Assembly: GCA_020205615.1 (NCBI GenBank)
Contig: JAINUW010000345.1
Coordinates: 186,001 to 250,000 of the forward strand
Length of the DNA: 64,000 nt
Direction of reading: 5' to 3'
DNA from: Panax quinquefolius
Lineage: Eukaryota; Streptophyta; Magnoliopsida; Apiales; Araliaceae
Each line of letters begins with the position of its first letter. Position 1 is the stretch's first letter. The notes under the pieces were generated by a model that saw only the letters and a list, made by a program, of their open reading frames with translations, was not told the DNA's origin and made no database searches. The translations under genes were made by a program, and so were the position numbers. This document shows positions 1 to 9,433 of the stretch, piece by piece.

Positions 1-104
1 CCGGTGTGAGAATAAGTATAAGCCGTTCACAAGGTTTAACAATGGAGGCTAAGTGTTTAGTGCTTGAAAGTAGGTATTACCTATTAATTGTAACCTTGGC
101 CTTA

Positions 105-112
105 TATTTATA
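105..112 (-). promoter_or_regulatory. Candidate TATA box of LTR K
   Basis: Minus-strand TATAAATA lies about 460 bp inside the proposed LTR start at 571, downstream of the GC-rich repeats. It is a plausible core promoter but rests on the LTR assignment of K. Confidence 0.4.
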
Positions 113-330
113 ATGCTCTCCACCTTTAGAACCCTTCTTCGAGTCGGATTAGGACTCCTAGTCATGGTAGTTACCATAACTCGGGTCCAACACAATCTCC
201 TAAAAAGGTGCAAGTGGAATCCAATCCAATCACTACCTTTGGAGTTATCTTATTTAACTATGGCTAGGACCCCAAACTCTATATGTGGGAGAGCCCACTG
301 TGCAGGCCCAAACAATCCCACCATCAGGTC

Positions 331-544
331 TGGGCTTCGGCCCAAAGGACTCGAAGACCCGACCCCGAACACCACATGATAGGGTAATGCTCCGGCCCGA
401 GGGGCTCGGATACCGAACCTACTAAGATAAGGCTCCGGCCCAAAAGGACTCGGACGCCGACCCGAACAGCTCCAACCTCTCCATGGGCTTCAGCCCAATG
501 GTCTCCTAAAAGCCCTTCTAACGTCAGGCCTTCGGCCCAAGTGG
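331..544. repeat. Degenerate GGGCTTCGGCCC repeats in K
   Basis: Five related units centre on GGGCTTCGGCCC-like cores: 331-344, 389-400, 431-442, 484-497 and 527-538. They are often followed by AA-GG-CTCG and are spaced about 42-58 bp. The best copies form a 4-5 bp G/C stem closed by TTCG. Confidence 0.6.
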
Positions 545-1263
545 AGGTCGGTAAAATGCTCCTGAACAAATATCATTTATCATAATTTTTCAATCACTTA
601 TATTGTATTTAAATGAATTAAATACCACATAATTCCTTAATCATTAATATTTATTTATCATTAAATATTAATGAAAATCATAACATAATATTATAATATA
701 ATTATAATATATCAAAGTATTTTAATACCTTAAAATCATATTTATATAATTTTTAAACACTTAAATCCATTTATCGATAATTGACATTAATATTAAAATA
801 TTAATATTTTCATGACAAAATATTAAAAGTTATATTTTATAACGTAAAATATTTTTATAACAATTAAATCATTTTTATATGATTTTTAAATCATTAATTC
901 TATTTTTCCATAATTTATTAAATATATTTATTAAATAAATTAATTACCATTAATAATAAATTATTAATGAAATTCATCACAAAATATTAAAAGTTATCAA
1001 AAATAACTTAAAATATTTTCTTGTATTTATAATACTATTTTTAAATAATTTATTTAATATTATAATTAAATAAATAAATACTTTTTATATTCCAAAAAAT
1101 ATTAAATATTTTTGAAATATACTCAAAATAATTAAAAACTATTTTTCATGCTTTAAAATAATTTTTCATAATTTATTATGTATTTTTAATAATTAAAAAC
1201 TATTTTTTTTCTATTTATTTAATTAATTAATTATTTTTGAAAAATAAAGTGTCACTAAAGGGC

Positions 1264-1291
1264 CCTATAGCGACAGATCCGTCGCTATAGG
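1264..1291. repeat. Inverted repeat CCTATAGCGAC / GTCGCTATAGG
   Basis: Perfect 11 bp arms flank a 6 bp spacer. The same structure is at 16157-16184 in the other B LTR. A rearranged relative is in D at about 34714-34738 (CTGTCGC and GCGACAG arms). Confidence 0.8.
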
Positions 1292-1513
1292 TGTTCTTCA
1301 GCATGTTCTTGAGCTTCAACAGCAAACCCAGAAAACCATGTCAGACGCTAAGGTACATACTTTGACCAAGTCTAAAACTTTGTGGTATATGATTCTGGGC
1401 GGTTTGATGTGTTAAACATGTAATACCCATGTAATACTACACTAACAAACAAATTTCAGGTCCAACTAACAACACATCTTAGAGATATTAGCCCTCAAAG
1501 ATCATGTCAGAAG

Positions 1514-1552
1514 TTGTTCTTCATTTCTGGGTTACCCAGAAATGAAGAACAA
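1514..1552. repeat. 39 bp near-perfect palindrome with GGGTTACCC apex
   Basis: The left arm TTGTTCTTCATTTCTGGGT and right arm ACCCAGAAATGAAGAACAA are exact reverse complements separated by a single T. Related palindromes are at 16407-16445 and 34956-34995. In element orientation it lies well downstream of the presumed promoter, so it is probably in transcribed R-U5. Confidence 0.9.
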
Positions 1553-2049
1553 TCCAGATATGCTACTTTCGATCTTCATATCTTTCATCCAGGATTTGAT
1601 TTGTGTGATCTAGTGATTCGATTGTGTAGATTACATGTCAATGTACAATTATATAACCTTACATCAACTTAACAACATCAAAATAGAGAGATCTAGCAGA
1701 ATTCGAACTCATCAAAAAATTTTGTTCTTGAACTTTTCTGGAAATTCCAGAATTTACAAAATCAGTGCGAGTGGTCTGCTTTGACCACTTGCTACGATCT
1801 ACTTGATGTTTATTTACACGATCTAAAGCCATGGAATCCAAGAACATATAGCAGGCTACAAGTTGAATACAACACATCATCAAAACATTAACACGACTAA
1901 CGGATATGGAGGCTTAAATTCGTTGTCAGACGCTGGTAAACCATTTCCGGGTTACCCAGATTTGGCCCGGTCATGCCCGGTCAACGGGTTTTGACCGGTT
2001 ATATCTCACGATCTAGACACCCAATGACTATAATGCCACTTTTAGGTCA

Positions 2050-2054
2050 AAGAC
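2050..2054. repeat. Target-site duplication of copia A, left copy (AAGAC)
   Basis: AAGAC directly precedes the left LTR end (TGATAGG). The matching copy is at 11308-11312. The uninterrupted B LTR around 16940 has a single copy in the same context. Confidence 0.95.
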
Positions 2055-3929
2055 TGATAGGTTTGTAATATTCATGTGCAATCAAATTGCAAAAATAATG
2101 CGGAAGCGAGTAAAAATCAGAGTTTAAAAATTTACAAACCATATACCCGGATCACCCTTTATGCATAATTATTAATTAAACGAAAAGATAAAGAATAAAA
2201 TCATACCCTTGAAGATCGAGCTTCCTCAGGTACAAGTTCACCTCCAATCCTTTTCGCGTTCAACTTGAATCCACCGGGTTTGGTTCCTTCCTTTGATCAA
2301 CGTTAGCCACCCATGTGTTTGGCCTCTAGAGGTGATCCACCAAGGAAGAATAAAATTCAAGAAGATGGGTGTTATGGCTAACCCTAGTTTTCTATCTCTA
2401 TAGAAAAGGCATACTCCCAACAACTTGGAATTATTACGTACTTTGTTAAAGTCAACAACCCATACCACCCATAATAAGACTCCTCTTATTTATAGATGTG
2501 GGCAACCCACCTTAACAATTAAGGAATTGAGTTTTAATTAATTAATTCTTTTAATTAATTAAGCTCCCTAATCTTATTAGGGATAATTAATTAAACTCCT
2601 TTAACTAATTTTCCTTCCTAATCCAATTAGGAATAAATGAGAGTACTTATATTAAATTAATTCCTAAACTCTTTTAGAAATTAAAATAATAATAATTGTA
2701 ATAATATTAATAAGACTCCTCTTATTAATTTATATTTAATATTTCTAAAATATTAAATAATAAATATTAAGCTATTTAATTTATTCTATCACCATAGATT
2801 AAATTAAATATACATAACATATTATTATTACGATTATGCCATTAACTTCTTAAATAATTATTCTTCCTTTTATGGTGTGACCCTTTAGGTTCTCCATATT
2901 AAACTGTTGTGAATAAATCAATTAGAACAATTCTAATCTTATTTAAATAAATAAATTAAACAATTAATTTATTTAAATAATATTTATTCTACAATAGGGA
3001 TAAGCTTCTCCTAGCGATCAGCGACTTTCCAGATAATATAGATTTCAACATTAATCATTAAAGAACCTTTGAATAAATAGTTACTGTGATAATTCAATCC
3101 TTTCCATCTACAATGTCCCAATTAAATATAAGACATGGAATTCTTTGTCAAGTCTTATTTTATTTAATTATATGTATTTCGACTCTTAAATGCACAAACT
3201 CAAATAATGCAAATTAGAAACTCCTTTCTAATTTCATTACGCCTTAAGCCAAGGACTCTTGGGTTGTCATTTATCGAATCACATAGGACATTTCTCTTCT
3301 TTTATTAGAAGTGGTAGATTCTTTATTGATCATACATTATCTCCATGTATAAATTATTATACCCAAGCATACCCTTTGATATACCCTAAGGGTCTTAAGG
3401 AATAAGTCAAAGTATAACTCATCATACACAAAATACTATGATGATCTCAAGTCCAAGGATTACTTGTACTACTATCACTACAGAATTCCTATTGACAGCA
3501 AATAAAACTCCATTAGGTATTCCTTAGCGAGCCACGTCAAAGTGAACTTATTCTCTAATAAGCACCTACATACTTGCTTTAGTGTCTCCACACAAATGAT
3601 CATGAGATCAATCATCCTCATCCAATGAGCAAGCAACGTATGTACCAATCTATCCGGATTCACTAATCCCCAATTTAGAAATCCAATGATTGGGAACTAT
3701 TTTAGTTTTAAGCTTTCAAAGAATTTAGATCTCATTAGAATGATCATCATCATTATTCTAAAATCATTGCTTAAAACTATGGGTTTATCACATATATTAT
3801 AAAAACGACATCATGTAGATAATTAAAAGCCTTTAATAATTAATACTTTTTATTAATAAATGAATAAGATTGTTACAAAGTATATGCTTTATCATCAAAC
3901 ATGATTGGCTTGTGTGCATACTACTTTCA
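2055..3929 (-). repeat. Copia A 3' LTR
   Basis: 1875 bp. On the plus strand it begins TGATAGG and ends TTTCA, giving TG...CA ends in element sense. It is nearly identical to 9434-11307, with roughly 40 small differences by eye. A TATA-like TATAAATAAG is at 2494-2485 on the minus strand. Short open frames at 2238-2468 and 3478-3663 are LTR sequence, not genes. Confidence 0.95.
2485..2494 (-). promoter_or_regulatory. TATA box in A 3' LTR
   Basis: Minus-strand TATAAATAAG is preserved at the equivalent place in the other LTR (about 9867-9876). Confidence 0.6.
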
Positions 3930-3944
3930 ATCTCCCACTTGCAC
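3930..3944 (-). promoter_or_regulatory. Polypurine tract of copia A
   Basis: The minus strand reads GTGCAAGTGGGAGAT immediately before the 3' LTR. This is the usual position and composition for plus-strand DNA priming. Confidence 0.85.
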
Positions 3945-3945
3945 T

Positions 3946-5130
3946 AAAGCCAATCGTCATGGTATCTTATACTCTTCTTCTCTAAGTGACGATTATCCTG
4001 CTGTTGGATAAGCTTTAGTTAATGGATATGTAATGTTGTTCATGAGAGTCCACTATCTCTATAGTGATTTCCCATCTTTCAATGATTCTAATAATCAAAT
4101 GAAAGTGCCACAACACATTATTAGATCCAAGATGAGACTTAGGAATTATTCCTAGTTCTGTAATGAACTTTTAATCCAAACAATCAACTTGCAGCTTCAT
4201 TTATAGCTATATACTTTGTCTTTATCACTAAACCGGCAACTCTTTCTTTGTTTGGAACCTTTCAATTCACTTCGCACCACTGTTTCAAGGTAACACTTTA
4301 CCTTAAAGTGGATTTTTCGATCGTCTTGGTGCATACGAAAAACTTGAGTCTGTAAAGCCCTCTAGTTTTAATTCGGACCCACCATGAATTTGATCACATC
4401 CTTAGTCTTGGGTTAAGCACTTTAAGATGTTTTTCACTGACTCATAGTGAACTTCTCCATAATATGACTGATCAACATCAGGTTTCGTACATTTCATTGC
4501 ATACATGATTGTCACTCATGCAATCTCTCTTCTTTGGAGTCTATGGGGACTATTAAGAGAGATACACTCCATGGCTCATCAACATGAGACATCTCTTGGA
4601 GTTTGCCATACTAAACAACTTTAGCATCAAATGAATATCGTTCCTTGGGTTAAGTCGAGCATCCTCTTAAATCTATCTATATAGATTTATATCCCCAATT
4701 AAGATACTCTTCCAAATCATTCATGGATGGGAATGTTTAGACAACTTTATCTTTCTTGATTGTAGCATTGGTATGTCATTCCTTATCCGTAGTATATCAA
4801 CATGTAGTACTAGGAATGTCACGATGCTCCCATGACCCTTTTACACACTAGATTCATTCTTATTTTGATAAAATCAAACTCTTTTGATTTGTTTCATCAA
4901 AACGAATGTTCCATTTTGAGAATATTGCTTCAATCAATTTCTCTCGAGTGTCTACAACTCTTAACTCATCGTATGTAGCTGGATCATCATCTTCTATGAT
5001 GTGTACCTCATCATCATCATCTATGATGAATCCATACCTCCTAGGTATCTTTGGTACTATTCCATTTACGATTCGATTTGTGGTACAATAGGTACATCTA
5101 CTGGGTTCCTCTTATTTGACTTATAGTGTT
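3946..5130 (-). pseudogene. Copia A RT C-terminal half and RNase H, broken
   Basis: On the minus strand the integrase-RT linker is seen near 4990-5060 as a run of acidic residues (coding DDDDEVH and EDDDPATY). It passes almost directly, near 4900, into a region like the second half of copia RT (FDET), without the roughly 170 residues that normally carry the first RT motifs. Further downstream are the DDI of the RT active-site region (about 4780), a stretch like MSHG followed by YAMKCTKPDV (about 4480-4580), and a TDSSFSYA block (about 4340) typical of copia RNase H. Stops and frameshifts occur throughout. The plus-strand open frame at 4906-5091 is the antisense shadow of the linker. Confidence 0.8.
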
Positions 5131-5951
5131 TTGTGGTTCTTGAACTTTTCAAGATCTATTATCCTCCCACTAGCCCCTTCAATGATAAACACCTTTATCT
5201 TAGAAGGCAGCGTGTTTCGTAACAAACACCTTTTGCTAAGTAGAATTATAGAACATATACCCTAAACTTACTTTAAGATGTCCCACAAATTTGTACTTGT
5301 CAAATCTTGTCCCAAGCTTATCCTTTGAAAACATTTCACATAAGTTGGACAACCCCTTATCTTAACATACTTAAGATTAGGAATCCTCCCTGTCCATAAC
5401 TTTTATGGAGTCTTGGGGCCTGATTTTGAGGTTACCATTTTGTAGATATGCAGCCATTTCTAGGACATGATCCTAGAAGGATACTGGAATGTCGGTAAAA
5501 TCATTATGGACCGTACCATGTCCAACAAGGTATGATTTTTCCTTTCAGATACATCAATCAATTATTGCGTATCAGGATGTGTCCATTATGAGAAAACCAT
5601 TTGAGATGATCCAGAAACTTATTGCACAAGTATTTATTCCTTGATCTAATCAAAGAATCTTAATACTTTGCCAATTTGTTTCACTTACAATTCTTTGAAC
5701 CTTTCAAATAATTCACACTTGTATTCAACAAATACATACATTCAACTCTTTGAATGATCATCTCCTTTTCTTATACTAATTTGTTCAATATACAAAATTA
5801 TTTTCACGTAAGTCAGTATATAAAATCCATTAAGTAATATTTCGGTTCTATACAAAACATTATTATTATAAATAGAACAACAATTGTTCTTAATTATAAT
5901 ACCAAAAATTTTATTGTCCAATAATAAAAGCGGAAATAATGTTTCTAACAA
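5131..5951 (-). pseudogene. Copia A integrase remnant
   Basis: The minus-strand frame at 5951-5742 (LFPLLLLDNKIFG, then CCSIYNNNVLY) resembles the pre-integrase segment of copia Pol. The region 5130-5720 matches the integrase C-terminal half: a block like TLLDMVRS at about 5500, then IRGCPTYVKCF near 5345, then a GTRFDKYKFVGH-like block near 5300. The HHCC zinc finger and most of the DDE core are missing, and stops are frequent. No protease domain is convincing between this and gag. Confidence 0.75.
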
Positions 5952-6224
5952 GAATTGGAATACAATAACAACTTATTGACTTAATAGATTTGCTGTGTAG
6001 GCATTGCTAAACTATAAGTTTCTATGGCTAATATGGCAACCTTTGCTACATTTCCGCACATAGGATTACTTATATTTGTTTAGCTTTCTACTTACGCTTG
6101 GTCCCTTCATAAATCTATATTTATGATAACCAAAATCAAATTATCCAATACCCAAGTAGAACCTTGACTTAAAGAAAAATTTATTTCAATCATGAACAAA
6201 AACTGTATTGTAACCGAAACTTCA

Positions 6225-6970
6225 CTAAGCTTCATTGGTTAGCCTCTGCAAGATGCTTCTTGCAGTTTCTTTCCAGTGTCCAGGCTTATAGCAGTGGAAG
6301 CAAACTCCTTTGCTATCTGTATCAGTTTTGTTCTTATTATCCTTTGTTTTTGCCTTTCTATATACCTTCTTTGAATCATTCTTCCTTTTTGAAGATCCTT
6401 TGGCCCCTACCAGTAAGACTCGGTCTTTCTTGGTTGGAAAGTGACTCTCAACATTTTTCAACATGATAAGCAAATCAGCGAGGCTGATATCTAGCTTGTT
6501 TATATGAAAAATTCACAACAATTGTGAAAGGAGTCCGGGAGTGAGTGCAAGATCAAATCTTGGCTCAACTCTCCATCCATGACAAAACCAGTTGTCCTAA
6601 TTGATCAATCAAATTGATTATGTTAAGAACCTTTTTATGCTGTATTTATAGTGCCATTGGCCATTTTAGATCGGAAGAGCTCCTTAGATATCGATATCTA
6701 TCACCCTACTTTCCTCACCATCAACTACTTGATGTGCGGTGAATATAGTAAAAGCATCCATAGTTTCATGCCGACGCTGAAGCTCTCGTTACTTCATGGA
6801 TGCGAGCATGATGCATTGAGCCAACTGTGCATCATCTTGCCACTTTCTAAAAGTAGCAATCTCTTCCTCAAAGGCATTGTCTGCAACCATTGCAGGGATA
6901 GGCGTATTAAGGACATAAGATAGCTTTTCAGCTATGAGAACTATTCTCAAAATCCTTAACCAATCCGCTT
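6225..6970 (-). pseudogene. Copia A gag (UBN2-type) remnant
   Basis: From about 6960 to 6650 the minus strand reads as a copia gag core: a VADNAFEEE-like stretch, then CIMLASMK, then RHETMDAFT. It is followed by stops. The clean frame 6473-6225 contains MLKNVESHFPTKKDRVLL, a lysine-rich linker, and a zinc knuckle starting CFHCYKPGHW whose fourth ligand is lost (a threonine follows where Cys is expected). This domain packages element RNA. The plus-strand frames at 6260-6466 and 6651-6923 are antisense shadows. Confidence 0.85.
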
Positions 6971-7235
6971 AATTTGATTACGATTAATTTAGCATCTAAT
7001 ATGCTTCATGATGATAGTAATTTTTAGACATTGTAAAATTCTGTAAATGAATTTGTAATTAAGAACATTTTAACATACATTCTTTTATTAATTACCAAAA
7101 TAAATTAGGTCTTGTTTTAAATTGGTATCTCCCACTATTTTTTTTCAAACTATATTACCCTCACTTATATAGTTCGGCAAAATCTAATTAAAGATTTGCT
7201 AATGAGAATAAGGATCCCATTTCAAATGTATATAG

Positions 7236-7532
7236 CCTTGTGGTGACACAACAAACTATATATAAATAAATAGGTAGACAACTTTTGTCAATTACATCAA
7301 CTATGCAACTCCTTTTCTTTTGCCTCTTAGATTATTTTGATCAAGTGGTGGCACATCCGAATCAAAATTATCCAAGTTAAGTCCAAACCTAGCACTCCAT
7401 ATATTCAAAAAGAAAAATATCATCCTTGTGGTGACACAACAAAACAATATTGTTCAATTTTCTTTATAAGCATCAAATGTGATAAATTAACATCTTAAAT
7501 ACTTAATACTTGCCTTGTGGTGACACAACAAA
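7236..7532. repeat. Triplicated 20-mer in copia A leader
   Basis: The 20-mer CCTTGTGGTGACACAACAAA occurs at 7236-7255, 7424-7443 and 7513-7532, within otherwise dissimilar AT-rich leader sequence. Confidence 0.85.
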
Positions 7533-8309
7533 CTCATATTAAATATTTAATACTCTATTAATTTTATCATGCTAGAAGGCGACGTTCGATATTCCAAATA
7601 TCTTTGAACGCTTAGGACTTAATATAAAAATTGAGGGGTTTGTTATTAATTTGTCTCATCTTGTTTAAGCTGCATTTGCATATATATATATAAAATACGC
7701 GTTATATTAATGAACATGCGAAGCATGTTTGCATAATATATAATATATATAGTATAAGCATGCACATATAGAATACTATATTCTACTCGGATTGATTATG
7801 GACTTTTATTCTAGTTTGGTTCACTAGAGCCACCAAGTGAACCAAAAAGTCAAACCCTAGGGGTGCAAGAAATAATATTTAAATATAACTATTACATTTA
7901 AACCCGGGCTCTATTACAAACGGGTCTTCAAGCACTTCTTGTCCCTTGATCTCTAATTCTTCAAAATTAATTCTAAATATTCCTATTACAAAACTATTTT
8001 AAAATAAATAGAAACCTTGATCGTGATCGAGGGAAGTACATAGGAGGGAGATAGAATTTACATTCGAAAAAATTAGAGAAGGCGAGGTCTGTGAGACCCC
8101 CATTTAATAAAACCCATACATTCATGCATCCGACTAAAATAAAATCCAATCGCATTGGTCAATAGTCCATAATCAATCCCATTTATTATCATACACATCA
8201 CCATATGCATCAATAAATAATATTCATCCTATGAATAATAAACATTTAATATATATATTGATATCATTTAATGGGCAAATTTAGTTAGTATAAAATCTAA
8301 TTTTGAATC

Positions 8310-9025
8310 AAAATAAACTCCTTTATTTTAATCCAAATTTAAATTAAAATAAAACTATTTTATTTTAATTTATCCTATTTTGAATAAAATAAACTATTTT
8401 ATTTTAATCAAAATTTTAATCAAAATAAACTCCTTTATTTTAATTAATTATGGAATCCAATTCCATGTATATATATATATAAAAATCTTTAATTAAAATA
8501 AACTCTTTTATTTTAATTAATTATGGAATTCAATTCCATGTAAAAAAAAAATATTAAAGGAAAACACGGATATTCTTTCCTATTCACAAATAAACTCCTT
8601 TATTTTGAATAATATGAAATCTTATTTCATATTTAAATAAACTCCTTTATTTAAGGAAACATGGATTCTCTTTCCTATTCACAAATAAACTCTTTTATTT
8701 TGAATAATATGAAATCTTATTTCATATCTAAACAAACTCCTTTATTTAAGGAAAGATGGATTTACTTCCCTATTCACAAATAAACTCCTTTATTTTAGGA
8801 AAAATAAAATCCAATTTCAACTCCAATTAGTTATCATAGAATCCAATTCCAACTCTAATTAGTTAGCATGAAATTCTAATTTTAAAATTAAAATAAATCT
8901 TTTATTTTAAGATTAAAATAAACCTTTTTATTTTAATTATAAAATTATTTAAAATTAAAATAAAACTTTATATTTTAATATTAAAATAAACCTTTTATTT
9001 TAAAATTAAAATAAACTTTTATTTT
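8310..9025. repeat. Array of AU-rich hairpin units in copia A leader
   Basis: About 15 units of the type AAAATAAA-CTCC-TTTATTTT lie in 720 bp (for example 8310-8329, 8422-8441, 8588-8607, 8776-8795). Each is an inverted repeat with a 4 nt centre. In element sense (minus) the best loops read GGAG. Units are separated by variable spacers of about 2-90 bp, some with GGAATCCAATTCCATG-like or GAAATC..ATTTC motifs. Confidence 0.85.
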
Positions 9026-9047
9026 AATTATATAATAATTAAGAATA

Positions 9048-9069
9048 TATATATATATATATATATTCG

Positions 9070-9118
<49 letters not shown>
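9048..9118. repeat. (AT)n microsatellite
   Basis: Alternating AT over about 70 bp, interrupted once near 9065-9075. It is in the leader of copia A. Confidence 0.95.
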
Positions 9119-9119
<1 letters not shown>

Positions 9120-9419
9120 CTGCTCCCCTTTTTCATAAAAGCAATAACTTTTTTTACACAAAAAACAATTGATATCCATGAAATCCTCGATCAATCGCCT
9201 TACTTTTATTTCGTATAACATGTGAAGCCTCGATTTCCATGCTAACATATGAAACCTTGTGAATTGTTGCTGCCGAATTGTTCACGTCAAATGATTTTCG
9301 TGCGGTTTTTTTTTTTTTATTTAAATTTTATACAATAAAATTATGCCCAATTAAATTGTTCTAAACACATATCAATATACATATCAAATTAAAACAATTA
9401 ATAATTCGCATAAAGGTTT

Positions 9420-9432
9420 GGCTCTGATGCCA
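9420..9432 (-). promoter_or_regulatory. Primer-binding site of copia A
   Basis: The minus strand reads TGGCATCAGAGCC adjacent to the 5' LTR. It is one base from the TGGTATCAGAGC complementary to plant initiator tRNA-Met. Confidence 0.92.
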
Positions 9433-9433
9433 T

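Larger units (their letters stand above)
1..571 (-). mobile_element. Element K: LTR end fragment replacing part of a B LTR
   Basis: This stretch is clearly richer in G+C than its neighbours and is not homologous to the part of the B LTR expected here (14584-15470). B homology resumes at about 572. Read on the minus strand it starts TGTTCAGGAGC, a plausible TG-type LTR end, and contains a TATA-like TATAAATA at 105-112 after a repeat-bearing GC-rich upstream region. I infer the U3/R portion of an LTR in minus orientation that runs off the window. I do not recognise the family. The open frames here (for example 113-379) show no domain. It could instead be a rearranged non-LTR segment. Confidence 0.5.
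572..2054 (-). repeat. B 3' LTR, first part (left of copia A)
   Basis: Direct repeat of 15475-16953. It holds an AT-rich block (572-1250), a CCTATAGCGAC/GTCGCTATAGG inverted repeat at 1264-1291 and a 39 bp near-perfect palindrome at 1514-1552. It ends at the copia insertion, whose target duplication is 2050-2054. Small open frames here have no recognisable product. Confidence 0.88.

Noticed and set aside
4906..5091. Serine/methionine-rich frame with SSSMM repeats
   Set aside because: Antisense of the acidic integrase-RT linker of copia A.
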